NCBI RefSeq assembly: GCF_029867415.1
Contig: NW_026705393.1
Coordinates: forward strand, 372,001 to 436,000
From: Vicia villosa
Lineage: Eukaryota > Streptophyta > Magnoliopsida > Fabales > Fabaceae
DNA length: 64,000 nucleotides
Direction: 5' to 3'
Shown piece by piece: positions 32,270-44,700 of the stretch. The translations under genes were made by a program, and so were the position numbers. The number at the start of each line of letters is the position of its first letter. Positions within the stretch are counted from its first letter, which is position 1. A model generated the notes under the pieces. The model had not been told where the DNA came from, did not search any database, and saw only the letters and a list, made by a program, of their open reading frames with translations.

Positions 32270-33480
32270 CAGTGTTCCATGTTCATCTTCACATCTTTTA
32301 CCTGCTTTCGAAGATAATGGACCTCATTTTGTAGTGCTTGCTTCGAGCATGTGCTATTGGGCTCTTTGCCAGGTTGATAGTTGACATATTGTCGATCTTC
32401 ATGGTAATTGCTCCATGATCTTTAACTATTATCTCTTCGTCCAAGTTCACCATCCATGTTTCTTGACATGCACAAAGAGAAGCAGCTATGTACTTGTTAA
32501 CTGATAATTTTGACAATAGTTGGGTCGAAGAGTGAAACTAAGTATTCTTGCTGCTTTGGGCTTCGATTGGATAATACGGGACAAAAGCCCAAGTTATCAG
32601 GATTGAATAGTCGTATTCGTTAACAGATTTAAAATTTGAAGTTATTTGGATATAACGTGTCGAAGACTTGGCACTCACAGGAAGAAAGAATTTGAATTCG
32701 AAATTGATCAAGCCTTTCGTCGAAGACACGTGGAAGTCTATTATTCAAAAGGATCATGCAAATGTCAAACGTCGCATGTTTCTGGAGAAGGACCGTTAGG
32801 GTCGAATTAGTATAAATAGAAGTCTTAATTTAGGATTCAGGGTGTTCATTTTGTACAAATTACTCAAATACTCAAAGTACGTATAGAAACACCGTTGTTT
32901 TTTATTTCAAAGCCATTTGCATTATTAGTACAAAGTCTTTTGCATACTCTTTACATTTCCTTTATTTCCCAGTCGAAACCTCTATTAGTCAAGATCATTT
33001 ACTTTATTCAGTTGAATTACTTTACTTTATGTTCTTATCATTTATTGCCTTCAAGAAAAGCTTTAGTATTTATTAAGAAGTAATATTGTCGAAACATGAA
33101 TTTTATTGTAAACCTAATCATAAAAAAAACTACGACACATGTTCTAGGATCAATCTAGTCGATCATGTGAGTTACCAAAGTGTTTTGATTTGGAAGACTA
33201 GCGTTTGTTTACAGAAATTTATAGTAAATAGTACTATGCTTCGCACAATGATAATGCCACCACTTGTTCCTTTCTCGAACTCCAAGCAACTGGTGCACCA
33301 CCTAGCATAAACACATATCCTGTTGTGGAGTTTTTTATCCTTAGCATCACTACACCAACTTGAATCAGTGTACCCAACAAACTTGCACTCTTTTCCTTTA
33401 TCAGCTTCATGAAATAAAATGCCATAGTTGAGCGTTCTTTTTAGATACCTTTGGCTTCTACATGGATCTACTTACCATAC
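32270..33480 (-). pseudogene. Copia RNase H, split by a solo LTR
   Basis: The upstream part (33425-33236) reads GYVFMLGGAPVAWSSRK and ends ALSLCEA. After the inserted LTR (32505-33230) it resumes KYIAASLCACQ (32504 downward) and ends with the SPIAHARSKHYKMR block. These are the conserved copia RNase H segments. Frameshifts lie near 33430-33480. Confidence 0.85.
32505..33230 (+). mobile_element. Solo LTR inside RNase H
   Basis: It is 726 bp, starts TGTTAACTGATAAT, and has TSD GTACT (32500-32504 and 33231-33235). The right terminus reads AAATA where CA is expected. A TATA-like AGTATAAATAGAAG lies at about 32809-32822. It contains several TCGAAG/GTCGAA motifs. The family is not identified. Confidence 0.75.
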
Positions 33481-33499
33481 CTACATTGTATGCTAAGTC

Positions 33500-34372
33500 A
33501 GGCCTCGTATAACGAAGGTATGTCAATGACCCAATAAGTCTTCTGTAAAGAGTTGGGTTGACATCATCTTCATCTGCATATTATGACAGTTGTAGTCTTG
33601 GTTCTGCAGGTGTCAAAGTCGAGTTGCATTCTTCCATCTCAAATCTCCTGAAAATTTCACATGCATATCTTTTTTGATGCACCATCAAGCCTCTATTTCT
33701 CTTGTAGAATTCGATGCCAAGGAAATATGAAATGTCGCCCATAGCATACATTTTTAATTCCTTGCTAATATCATCTTTGGAGTCTTCAATCTCTTTCTTG
33801 CAGCTACCTATTATCAATAAGTCATCGACGTAGAAACATAGTATAAGAAATTCACTCTTGCTTCTTCTTACATATACTCCATGCTCAATTATGCACTTCA
33901 CAAATTCCTTCTACCTTAGAAAGTTGTCTATGTTCTTATTCCAAGCTCTTGGAGCTTGTTTAAGTCCATACAGGGCTTTATGCATCATGTACACCATTAT
34001 TTCTTCGCCATGTTTCACAAACCCAACTGGTTGTGCAACACAGACTTCTTCGTCTAAGGGGCCATTAAGGAATGAACATTTAACATCCATCTGATATATG
34101 TGCCAATTTTTCATGTTCTCTAGACAGACAACCAACCTAATTGTTTCGATCCTAGCAACAGGTGCAAATACTTCATCGAAGTTGATTCCTTCCTTCTGAA
34201 GAAATCCTTTCGCCATAAGCCTTACCTTGTGTCGAGTCACTTCCCATTTGGGATTACACTTCACCTTGTATACCCACTTCACATTAATTTCCTTCTTGCC
34301 TTGAGGCAATTCGACAAGTGACCAAGTGTTGTTATCTTTGATGGACTTTAATTCCTCATTCATAGCTTTCAC
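33500..34372 (-). pseudogene. Copia reverse transcriptase
   Basis: The N-terminal block [15 protein letters not shown] and KWVYKVK are present, followed by [20 protein letters not shown] and the [12 protein letters not shown] block. The catalytic motif is FYVDDLLII (YVDD at 33821-33832). One in-frame stop at 33911-33913 separates the two open parts. The C-terminal part reads MGDISYFLGIEF and continues to the connection domain near 33581, beyond which the frame is lost. Confidence 0.88.
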
Positions 34373-34599
34373 CCACTTTCAAATCCTTCAATGCCTCAGT
34401 TGCATTGACAGGTTTGACATCTGCATAGAAAGCGTAATGTACCAATTCACTTTCATTATTGATCATATCATCTGATGTAATCACATATTCTTGCAACATT
34501 GCAGACATCTGTCTTGTTCTCTGAGGTCTGCTTGGGCCTGCATTACCTCTGACTTCTTCTCTTTCGACTTTAGTGGCTGGTTCTTAACAAAAGATTCTC
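34373..34599 (-). pseudogene. Copia integrase-RT linker
   Basis: This is decayed linker sequence (QTSQRTRQM-like text, with stops) between integrase and RT. No domain is expected here. Confidence 0.5.
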
Positions 34600-34902
34600 A
34601 CTGAATCCTTCTTGACATTCCTAGTCCAATATCATTCTTTAAGCTCATCTATGATCACGTCCCTGCTGATCACTACTTGCTTATTCACTGGGTCGAACAA
34701 CTTGTAACCTCCAGTCGAATGATATCCTATTAGGATCATCTGACTTGACTTGTCATCAAGTTTTCTTCTCAATTGATCTAGCACATGTCTATGTGCTATA
34801 GGTCTAAATACTTTCAGATGACTCAAGATAGACTTCACACCAGACCAACATTCTTCTAGCGTAATTCATTCTAGCTTATTTGTCAGACATCTGTTCAAAA
34901 TG
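34600..34902 (-). pseudogene. Copia integrase, C-terminal part
   Basis: It reads ILNRCLTNKLE (with a stop after it), EECWSGVKSILSHLKVF, DQLRRKLDDKS and the GYKLFDP block that closes copia integrases. It begins at the edge of the chromovirus array. The central catalytic part is missing. Confidence 0.8.
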
Positions 34903-34907
34903 TATGT

Positions 34908-35845
34908 TGTAACACCCGTATATTTTAAATTTTAATTTAAGTGGAATTTAAATTAATAATTAGAATTATTTTGGGTTTTGATGGAAATTAATTGGAAAAG
35001 ACTGGTTTATGGCATTGGGCTAGGTGTGATTTTAGTAATAAGGAGGTGTTATGTTAGTAAGCCCTTTACTAATTAAAATGTTGTTTTTCATAAAATAATA
35101 AGGAAAATAAGAAAAAAAAAGAAATTGGGAGAAAGGAAAAGGAACATGAAAAGCATAGCAGAGGAGACGAGAGATTGGGAAGCTGATGCATGAAAGAGGG
35201 ACAGAAGAGGGAGAGACCAAATCAAGAACTTATGTCTAAGATAAGGGGGGACTCTCCGGTTAACATTTCTTATCGTGTTTTGGATGATAACATTGATTAG
35301 GAATATTGTCGAGGTCAACTGGATTATATGTTAGGTTTAGGGAGGTTATAATTGATGAAATTGCATAGATTATTGGTTAATGATGTGTTGTTTTGATGTA
35401 TAATGATGTATGATGATGCAATCGATGATTATTAATATTTGTTAATTGCGATGAGACTCACCTTTACATGTTGTTATTTCAGATTGAGGATAGCGGCTTT
35501 CGACTTGGTGAGGATTAGCTCATAAGTCAGTGTGTAAGTATAGCGTCAGGTGTCATGCTCTGATATTGTAACATTAGGGGATGGCTAGTTTAGAGTTTAT
35601 GATGATATTCTATTTTGTTGTTATCGGATTAATCTTGTGAGATATTGCATAGATGATGTTATGCTTATTCGTTGATGAATTTTCCGCTGTGTAGAAACAT
35701 GAATTATTATGTATTATGATGAATTCCTCAGTAAACACATGACAATGACATGTGATATTTATAATAAATATGAATTGTGGAACCCTTGTTTCATGTTACT
35801 CTAAAATATTTATTTAATTGCCGCGGGGATTAGAAGGATGTTACA
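34908..35845 (+). mobile_element. Array LTR A
   Basis: It starts TGTAACACCCG and ends GGATGTTACA. It is 938 bp, and lacks about 36 bp (near 35430) that B and C have. Confidence 0.85.
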
Positions 35846-35849
35846 ATAG

Positions 35850-35864
35850 TGGTATCAGAGCAGG
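35850..35864 (+). other. Primer-binding site A
   Basis: TGGTATCAGAGCAGG, an exact initiator-Met tRNA complement for the first 12 bases, four bases after LTR A. Confidence 0.85.
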
Positions 35865-38124
35865 TCGTTCCGTCCGGCCAATTGTCGAGTCAGTTGAGCT
35901 ACGCGACAGTTGAATACTGTCGGCGTATTATCTCTTGGTATGCGACATGTAAGTGAATCACTATTGGTACTTGTTTGTTTTGTTGTAGGAGTTGGTTTGA
36001 GCAGAGTGGGGGAGAAGCTTTGCTTCTCGGAAGAGGTTCAGTTGCAAGTTTGCAAAGAGGATTGCTGTCGTGATGCTTCAGAAACTGAACTTCGGCGAAG
36101 GAATGTATCGCTCAAGTTATAAGAAGTTTGAGAGAAAATAGATGTGATAAGGTGTTGTTTGGAATGTGATTGATTTGAAGAGGGTGAGTTTTGGAGCGAA
36201 ATTTGCGTAAGCAAAACGCAGGAAAATTGCTGAATCGTTGTGAAACTTCAAAAATTCATAATTGGAGATCTGGACATCCAATTTGAGTTCCGTTTGAAGC
36301 GTCGGAAAGCTAACAAGATGAACTTTGTTATAAAAATGGTAGCAGCAGTTGTAACATATTTAATTGTTACAGGATGATGTTAGAAAGAGGTGAAGTTGCG
36401 GTTACGCTTGTTCTTAGAATTGGACTTGTTGTTGGTACCGCACGAGACGTCAGTGTCAGAGTTGAGCGGATTGAAGGAATAATTAAAGGTTGTTAAGAAG
36501 AAATTTTAGAAATTAAGTGTACAATTTGAGGTATTTTGGAGATATCGCTTAGAGTGTCGCTGCATGATGTCGATGTTGCATTTCGGATGACGTTGGAAAA
36601 TTCATATTTTGAGTTCCGAATGTCGGATTAATGTGCCGTTTGAACCTACGAAAAGGAGAGATTATGTTCTACCTTATGGGAGAGTTATAAATACAATAGA
36701 GGTGATCCTATGAGGAGAGAGTCTGAGGTCAGTTATGGAAGCGTAAAACTTGTTGAATAGGAATGGTTATTATCGCAATTGTTTGAAACGAAGTTGAGTA
36801 GATCATGTTGTTGATGAATAAGTTTATGAGGTGTTCGGTAATAAAGATCATTTGAGTACCGATGGATTTTAGTAAGGAGTGAATTAGTAGTGAAGGTGAA
36901 ATAAACTTTAGAACAATTGAAGTCGTATTTGTGATGCCAAAATAACGACATGTATAAAAGAAGAATTGTAGAGGATTTCTAACACCTATTGATGTGAGGA
37001 AGACTTTGTTGAGATTCCGAGTGGAATGATACTTGGACGCGAAAGATGTTATGGGATTTAAAGTAAAACCACGAGTTATGAATGTTGTCGTAGTCTTTTT
37101 CTAAGATGAGGATTTTGATTTGGAACGAGATGAATAGTAATGTACGAGTATACTAGTGATTATGAAGTTTGTAAGTACTTTAAAAGTGTGTGATGCTAAG
37201 TGACTATGAAGTGGATTGTGTAAAATGTTTGGATGTTGGTGTCTCACCGACAACATCCAATAAGAGGGAAGTGTGCGAGTTACGAAGACTCAAGGTGAAT
37301 TATTGGGCTATGGCGATGTTAATGAGTTTGAGTGCAAATTCGGAAAGTACACTATTATGTAGTAACGACAGTTTATGCTTAAATATGGTTGTTAACTATC
37401 TATTGAAAAATTTAGGACTTGATCACCCTAAATCTCTTGTTGGTAGTAGATGGAATCATATAAATGGGATGAGCTTATTTTGTTACCTTAATGGTATAAG
37501 ATGTGATGAATACTAAGCCGTGAGAATAAATCACTCACCATGTTGTGTGAACTTATGAAGAAGTGAATATGAAAGAGTGCAACATATTGGACGGTGACAT
37601 AAGACGGGTAATCAGAGTCGCACAACGAAAGTGTGATGTGGAGTAGTGTTATGAGTACTACTCATGGGCAGTGAGGAATTAATATGTCAGGAGCATACGT
37701 AGAGAATATGTATTGATCTATATGTTGGATTCAGAATCTAGTGGATGTAAGGATGCCGTGTGTAACTCGGTTTTTCGCGAACTGACTCCTTGCTCTTTTT
37801 GTTTTTGATTTTTTTTTGTTTGCAAGAGTCGCCACCGACTTTTATTTTATCCAATTATATTAGGAAAGGCATAAAAGAACAGAAAAAAGACCTTTTGACA
37901 GATTTTGGGTTCGGGGGGTTGGTTATACAAAGGGAAGGTTTTAAGCACCCTTTGTATCCATGGTTATCCATGGGCTCTTAATTGCTTAGTTCACTTTTGT
38001 TTAAATGCTTTATTGATTTGAAAATAGAATAAGTGAAGATGGACAATAGGTCACATAGGTCTCTGAAGAGTTTCACCGGGAATAATGCCTTACTCTCAAT
38101 TTATAAGATCTTTCCTGTGCGTTA

Positions 38125-38592
38125 GCAAAATGGACAAAGAGAAAATAGCAGAAACATAAATAATATGTCCAAATGGACAAAGAGAAAATAGCGGAAACAT
38201 AAATAATATGTCCAAATGGACAAAGAGAAAATAACAAAAACATAAATAATACGTCCAAATGGACAAAGAAAAAAAATAACATAAACATAAATAATACGTC
38301 CAAATGGACAAAGGGAAAATAACAGAAACATAAATAATACGTCCAAATGGATAAAGAGAAAATAACAGAAACATAAATAATACGTCCAAATGGACAAAGA
38401 AAAAATAACAGAAACGTAAATAATATGTCCAAATGGACAAAGAAAAAATAACAGAAACATAAATAATACGTACAAATGGACAAAGAAAAAATAACAGAAA
38501 CATAAATAATACGTCCAAATGGACAAAGAAAAAATAACAGAAACATAAATAATATGTCCAAATGGACAAAGAAAAAATAACAGAAACATAAA
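38125..38592. repeat. 43-bp minisatellite, about 11 copies
   Basis: The unit is CCAAATGGACAAAGAGAAAA plus TAACAGAAACATAAATAATA plus CGT (43 bp). Units vary at a few positions (for example AGAG/AGAA, CGT/TGT). Because 43 is not a multiple of three and the unit has no minus-strand stop in any frame, all three minus frames stay open for 172-190 codons. These are not genes. Confidence 0.92.
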
Positions 38593-38921
38593 TATGATAA
38601 ATAATAAAATAAAGCATAAAGCAAGAAATATAAAGAACAATATAATAAAATGCGGAAATTAAAGTCAATTGTTAGTATGTTAGCACGCGAATCATCTTGA
38701 AGCTAGTGAAGTATATCCACGATGTTAGTGAAGATCGATGGTGAGTGAATGATGATCTCGGATTTAAAGTTAATGAAGATTTATCAGAAGCTTGATAGAA
38801 TCATATCGACTACACGATAAATTTCTAAAAGCCTTAAATCAACCGTGATCGGTCACCATTTCTACCTAATTTCTATCATGGATTCGGTCTAAATTTGTTG
38901 ATTCGGTAACACTTTGATCAA

Positions 38922-40269
38922 TGTTTTATTGTTTTTGTTTAAGTATTTCATGTTTGATTTTTTTTTATGTTTACTTTGCATTATGTTTTAATTTAAGTTA
39001 TTTAGATGCTTTTGATGTCGTTTGGTTAGTTGTGTACGAATTTCAGGTTTGAACAAGTCATCTTAAGTGTCAAAGCAACTATGAAGGAAGGAGTGGCAAG
39101 AGAAAGATGAAAATTCAAGGTTCTGGGGTCTAACACGGCCGCCCGTGCTTCCACGCACGGCCCGTGTCAGGAGAATGGCACTCTCCATACAAAATCCAGG
39201 GACGACACACGGCCGCCCGTGCTTCCACGCACGGCCCGTGTCAGGATGGCTGGGAGCAAAAATAAAAATAAAGAGCAACACGGCCACACGGCCACCCGTG
39301 CGTCCAAGCACGGCCAGTGCTGCTGAGAGCGTGAAAACTTCCAATTTTAGGGCTTTTTCATTAAATCTCCACCTTGAGGGCACTTTAGACATTGCATTTG
39401 GCTGAGATTTGTACCTAGACTATTTAGTTGAGTTTGAGAGAATTATTGAGGGACTTTTGCATCATACGATAGAAAATCACAGAAGAGAGAAGATAACTTC
39501 ATCAAGAGTTTTGGAGACGGATGGATTCAAGGGTTTTCACCATTGAAGATCAAAGTCACCATTATTTTTGAGTAATGTCTACATTCTTTATTATGTCTTT
39601 CTTGAATATTATGAAAGGCTAAACCCCCCAATGCTAGGGGGTGGTCCTGATTTGGTTTTTGTAATAACGATGAATTTGTGATTTCGTCAATACATTGGTT
39701 TATGATTTTCAGTTAAATTATGCAATGTTCTTAATATTTTCTTTATCGGTCAAATAAGGATTAATCTAAGGCTAACAATACAGGACTGTAGTTGTTAGGG
39801 TTTGTGCATAGTTTGATTATAGTAGATATCACCTAGGACTAGGGATACCCTATAATTACCACATAATCTTGATTATATAAAAGCTTGGTTTCAATTTAGG
39901 TTCTTAAGGACTTAAGATTTAGGTTGGAAGACCAAAGGTTTTCTCACTAAGGACTTAGGAGGAAACACCCTAAGGATGTGGTAACTGAATATTATGAACT
40001 TGTTGAAGAGATCTTAATTCTGAAGTGTTACATGCCAAATCAACCACTCACCCTAGCATCTCATATATTTGATAACAAAAATCCATTTATTTTCTCGTTA
40101 TTTTTTCTGTGCAAGGATTTAATCCACCAAAACCAAAACATTAGTTTTTTGTTCAATTGAATTAAACTTTAAGAATCTGTGTTTCCTACGCAGTCCTTGA
40201 GATCGACATTCGGGGAATTTCCCCTATTATTACTACAGAGGCAAAAATAGTACACTTGCTATTTTACCG
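38922..40269 (+). mobile_element. Nested solo LTR, Athila/Cyclops-like
   Basis: It starts TGTTTTATTG, with a candidate TSD ATCAA (38917-38921 and 40270-40274). The right terminus reads CCG rather than CA. The right-hand text (CGACATTCGGGGAATTTCCC, then TATTATTACTAC and TACACTTGCT) is typical of Athila-clade LTR ends. It contains GC-rich hairpins at 39133-39320. Confidence 0.6.
39133..39320. repeat. Three GC-rich inverted-repeat units
   Basis: Units at 39133-39167, 39207-39241 and 39278-39320 follow the pattern ACACGGCCGCCCGTGC, a short TTCCA spacer, then GCACGGCCCGTGT. Each unit can fold into a strong hairpin. The first two are identical and the third is diverged. They stand out against the AT-rich surroundings. 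Confidence 0.8.
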
Positions 40270-43200
40270 ATCAAACTGCATACAATCTCTGCCATATTTG
40301 ATCTTTTATTCCAATTCGGGACAAAGAAAAAGATAAGAAATAATATCAAATAATATACAAAAATAAACCTGAAATTGTGAAAAATTTACACAATTATAAG
40401 AGAGATATTTTGAAAGTATAATTAGGTTAAGAGAGAATAAAATGACAAAATCTTAAATCTAAAACAAATTAAACCTAATTCATTTTTTTTTGTTTTTTTT
40501 TATGTTTTTAAGTTAATTAAAAGCTAATTAAACAAATAATTATACAAATAATTTAACTTAACAAGAAAAATAAATCTAGTTATGTATAAAATTAGTATAT
40601 AATATATAAACCTAATTTAACAAAATAAAATATTTTTTTCAAATTTTTTGATAGGTTAGAAATAATTAAAAAAAAAAGCAAATATATACATAATTACTAA
40701 TTAATTAAGAAAAATAAATAAACTATGAATAAAAATAAAATATTTTTATGTCAAATATTAGATTATAAAAATATAAACCTAAATCTAAAAGGAAAATATT
40801 TTTGGAGTTTTTTTATTGGTTGAAAATAATTAAAAAGCAATATTTACATAATTACTAATTAAGCAAAATAAGTTAATGATGAAAAGAAATAAAATATTTT
40901 TATGTTAAAAATTAAATAAACATTTTATCAACTTAAAACTAAAATTGAAACATTTTTTTTGAGAAATTGAAAATATGCATAAATATGGAGTTTTTAATTC
41001 ATGAACTCCTAACACTACTACATATTAAAAACTACATTGTACTTACTCTATGATGTCCCAAGAGTGGAATAGAGTGATTGAAATTGATTGAAGGTGGCTA
41101 TTTGAATGAGCCTTGATTTTTTACGAGTTTATTGAAACTTTTGGAAAATATAAAATGCTTAAACTATGGCTTTGTTGTTGTTATGCTCTCCTCTCTTTTT
41201 TTCCTCTTTTTTCTTCCTCCTTTGAATGAAGAAAATGAAGCTCTATTTATAGGCAAAGAGTTTGATCTTGGAGGCCAAGCAAGTTGAAATTGTCATGATT
41301 AATTTTGTGGAAAAAGAATGGAATATTCTTTTATGCTAGGTTAAAAACTTAACCATGGTTTAATCACTCAAGTATTATTCTCTTCAATCTTGCAATATTG
41401 TCTTTAAGAATCTTGAATGGTCATTGCTTGCATCACATGAAGCTTCCTTGCATTATCCTTGAATTATCTCACTTTAATTAAACTTTAAATGAATAAAATT
41501 CAATTAAAAATGAAATAAAAATATCATGAATCATGGATATGTTGTGAATGCCTTTAATCATATGAGAATCAAGATTGAATCACAAAATAATTGACCTTTT
41601 TGAAAAAGAATCAAATTTTGGTCATTACTTGTTTCATGCATTTTTCCAAAAAAGGTGAACTTCATCAAGGCATATCTCCCTCAATTTTGATCCTATGAAT
41701 GTGTTCTTGTACTTTTTGGAAAGCCCAAGATGTCCTCTACAAGCCACTTTGGAAGCTTTTTTGCATTTGGAGAAGTTATCTTAATGATATGGGCTTTGAC
41801 AAAAAACAGCTTTTTGTTGACTTTCAAAATGACCTGTAATGTTTTGGCTTATATCTCTTAGGCGGAAGCATTTCTTGACCTCGGGCCCAACATCAAAGTT
41901 GTAGAGAATTTAATTTCCTTGAGAATAAGCTTTGGTTGGAATTTTTCTGATAAATTATGAGAGAGTTATGGTAGGTCAAAGTTCAGTTGACTTTTAGGTA
42001 AAAAAACTCTAATTTTGAGACTTGGAGTTTTGTCGATTTCTGAACTTTTCTTGATGAATTATGATCAACCATTGATCACATGATGAATCTTTTGACAAAA
42101 TATGGATGTTGACAAAAAATTGCATTTTTGACTGTCTGTTGACTTTTTTTCGATGAACTGTAGTTTTGCGATCTTTCAATGAATCAAGGTCTTCTCCTCA
42201 ATTGAATGACATGAATGGACTATAATGTTGATTTGAAGGCCTTTGAATCATATTTTGAGTCTTGGAATCATCTCCTGATTAAAAGTCAATCCTCTGGTGA
42301 AATTAGGTCAAAACCCTAATTTGGCGCTTCGGGCGATCTTGAGAGTTGTCTGCCTTAAACTGAGCCATCCTTGGACTTGAATATTGATTGAAGGAACCTT
42401 TGAATCTTGAGAGAATGTTGAACCTCTTGTGGGCCTCAAAACCCTAATTTATTCGGTTTTCTCTTGTTCATTCTCCTATTTTGACACACAAGCAACAAAC
42501 TTTTTTCTTTTATATTTTTTTGTTAGTAAATAAAAATATGCATGATGATAAATGATAATGATAATGATCATAAAACTTAGAAAATGATGGGATCTCAGAG
42601 GTCAGAAATTGGGGTGCAACACCGTGCCGTAGAATTAGAACTATTTTGAATAATTGCTGAGATGATGAGTATGTTATTGTGGTTGTACGTAGTTAACGAG
42701 TTTGTATTTGGAAAAGTTAAGACGATGAGTTGATAATATATGGTGCTATAATAATTTTGTGCTGTTGTAAGGTGTTATTGTAGATTCAAGATATAATGAG
42801 GAATTATACTCTACGAAGGACGAAGTTGATTTAATTATTAGAGAAGAGCGGGAGCTATGTTGTAAGCAATGGTATGTTGAGGCTGATGAGTGTGAGTATA
42901 ACTACTTATGTGTACTCGTTCTGATCGTTAGAATGTTTAAATATAGGAAGTAAATCAGGAATTTGTTTTTGAGTGCGAGTAAGCATTGCAAGTGGTAAAT
43001 TAGTATCATGTATGGTAAAGGAGGATTTTAAACAAATGAGTAAAGAGAGCAATAATTGGGTAAAGAAACTCAGAAATCTAATTGGTGATGATGATTATAA
43101 CGAGTAATCAGAATAGTGCAGCGAAAGCGGAATGTAACGGGTTGGATAATTGCTGGCGTGACTTGAGAGGAGTCAGATTGTTGAAATTTGATGATATAGA

Positions 43201-43518
43201 AATATGATTATTGAGTTTATTGAAGGAAGCAGTTCATGAAAGGTGTAAGTATTATTTTATTGCTCAAATGCAAAAGTATATTTAAGGTCGGTACGTTTGG
43301 TAGATGGAATGCATTACTGCAGTGTTGATCAGGTGTGGTCATATCATGGTTGTGTAATTATATTATTCAGTTATTGGGCGCATCGTATGGGTTGTACCTC
43401 AATGTTCTATTGTTATTAACCTTTGGAGACATAACGAGTGGTACACCTTTGGATGGTCAAATGTGACGTAAGAGTTGAGATTTGAATGCATGAGACATGC
43501 TTTCTGTTAGTTATATCA

Positions 43519-43665
43519 GATGAATTTGAGGATCGGAAGTTGAAGCAATTACGTGGCAAAGAGATAGCTTTGGTTAGAGTAGCTTGGGGAGGACCGGCTG
43601 GTGGGAGTGTTACCTGGGAGTTAGAAAGTTAGATGAAAGACTCCTATCCGGAACTCTTTGATTGA
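43519..43665 (+). pseudogene. Tekay-like pol C-terminal remnant, copy A
   Basis: The frame reads LKQLRGKEIALVRVAWGGPA, then GGSVTWELES, one stop, and MKDSYPELFD. This is the usual last stretch of Tekay/Del chromovirus pol, next to the PPT. It identifies the parent lineage of the non-autonomous element. No chromodomain is visible. Confidence 0.75.
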
Positions 43666-43694
43666 AGTATGTTTTCGAGGACGAAAACTCTTTT

Positions 43695-43707
43695 AGTGGG
43701 GGAGAGT
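43695..43707 (+). other. Polypurine tract before LTR B
   Basis: AGTGGGGGAGAGT directly before the TGTAACACCC of LTR B. Confidence 0.8.
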
Positions 43708-44681
43708 TGTAACACCCGTATATTTTAAATTTTAATTTAAGTGGAATTTAAATTAATAATTAGAATTGTTTTGGGTTTTGTGGAAATTAATTGGAAAAGA
43801 CTGGCTTATGGCATTGGGCTAGGTGTGATTTTAGAAAAAAGGGGGTGTTATGTTAGTAAGCCCTTTACTAATTAAAATGTTATTTTTTATAAAATAATAA
43901 GGAAATAAAGAAAAAAGAAGGAATTTGGGAGAAAGGAAAAGCAACGTGAAAAGCATAGCAGAGGAGACGAGAGATTGGGAAGCTGATACGTGAAAGAGGA
44001 TTAAAAGAGGGAGAGACCAAATCAAGAACTTCTGGCTAAGGTAAGGGGGGACTCTCCGGTTAACCTTTCTTATCATGTTTTGGATGATAACATTGATTAG
44101 GAATATAGTCTAGGTCAATTGGATTATATGTTAGGTTTAGGGAGGTTATAATTGATGAAATTGCATAGATTATTGGTTAATAATGTGTTATTTTGATGTA
44201 TAATGATGTATGATGATGCAATCGATGATTATTTGGCTGTATATGATGTGTTATTATTTATGATGGAATAATATTTGTTAATTGCGATGAGACTCACCCT
44301 TACATGTTGTTATTTCGGATTGAGGATAGCGGATTTCGACTTGATTAGGATTAGCTCATAAGTCAGTGTGTTAGTATAGGGTCAGGTGTCATGCTCTGAT
44401 ATTGTAACACTGGGGGAACGCTAGTTTAGAGTTTATGATGATATTCTATTTTGTTGTTATCGGATTAATCTTGTGAGATATTGCATAGATGATGTTATGC
44501 TTATCCGTTGTTGAATGTTCCGCTGTGTAGAAACATGATTTATTATGTATTATGATGAATTCCTCAGTGAACACATGACAATGACATGTGATATTTATTT
44601 TAAATATGAATTGTGGAACCCTTGTTTCATGTTACTCTGAAATATTTATGTAATTGCCGCGGGGTTTAGAAGGATGTTACA
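43708..44681 (+). mobile_element. Array LTR B
   Basis: 974 bp, TGTAACACCC to GATGTTACA. It serves as the 3' LTR of unit A and the 5' LTR of unit B. Confidence 0.88.
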
Positions 44682-44685
44682 ATAG

Positions 44686-44700
44686 TGGTATCAGAGCAGG
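44686..44700 (+). other. Primer-binding site B
   Basis: TGGTATCAGAGCAGG, identical to PBS A, four bases after LTR B. Confidence 0.85.

Larger units (their letters stand above)
37761..42621 (-). mobile_element. Ogre-type solo LTR, 4.86 kb
   Basis: In plus orientation it runs TGTAACTCGG to GGGGTGCAACA with TSD CCGTG (37756-37760 and 42622-42626). The U5-side block (GAGTCGCCACCGAC, then GGGTTGGTTATACAAAGG and AGCACCC) and the TGTTGCACCCC start on the minus strand fit Ogre LTRs. A minus-strand TATA lies at 41241-41252. Inside are a 43-bp minisatellite (38125-38592) and a nested solo LTR (38922-40269). The remainder is AT-rich and non-coding. Confidence 0.85.
35865..43518 (+). other. Internal region A of the array (interrupted)
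   Basis: Non-coding apart from the pol tail. It aligns throughout with internal region B. The 37761-42621 solo LTR was inserted after the duplication, because B lacks it. I see no gag, RT or integrase motif. Confidence 0.7.

Noticed and set aside
35910..36122. 70-codon ORF in internal region A (and 44685-44891 in B)
   Set aside because: The reading is not conserved between the two copies and overlaps the PBS region in copy B. It has no gag motif.
38073..38668. Three overlapping minus-strand ORFs of 172-190 codons with FSLSIWTYYLCF repeats
   Set aside because: They are the three readings of one 43-bp minisatellite inside an Ogre LTR.
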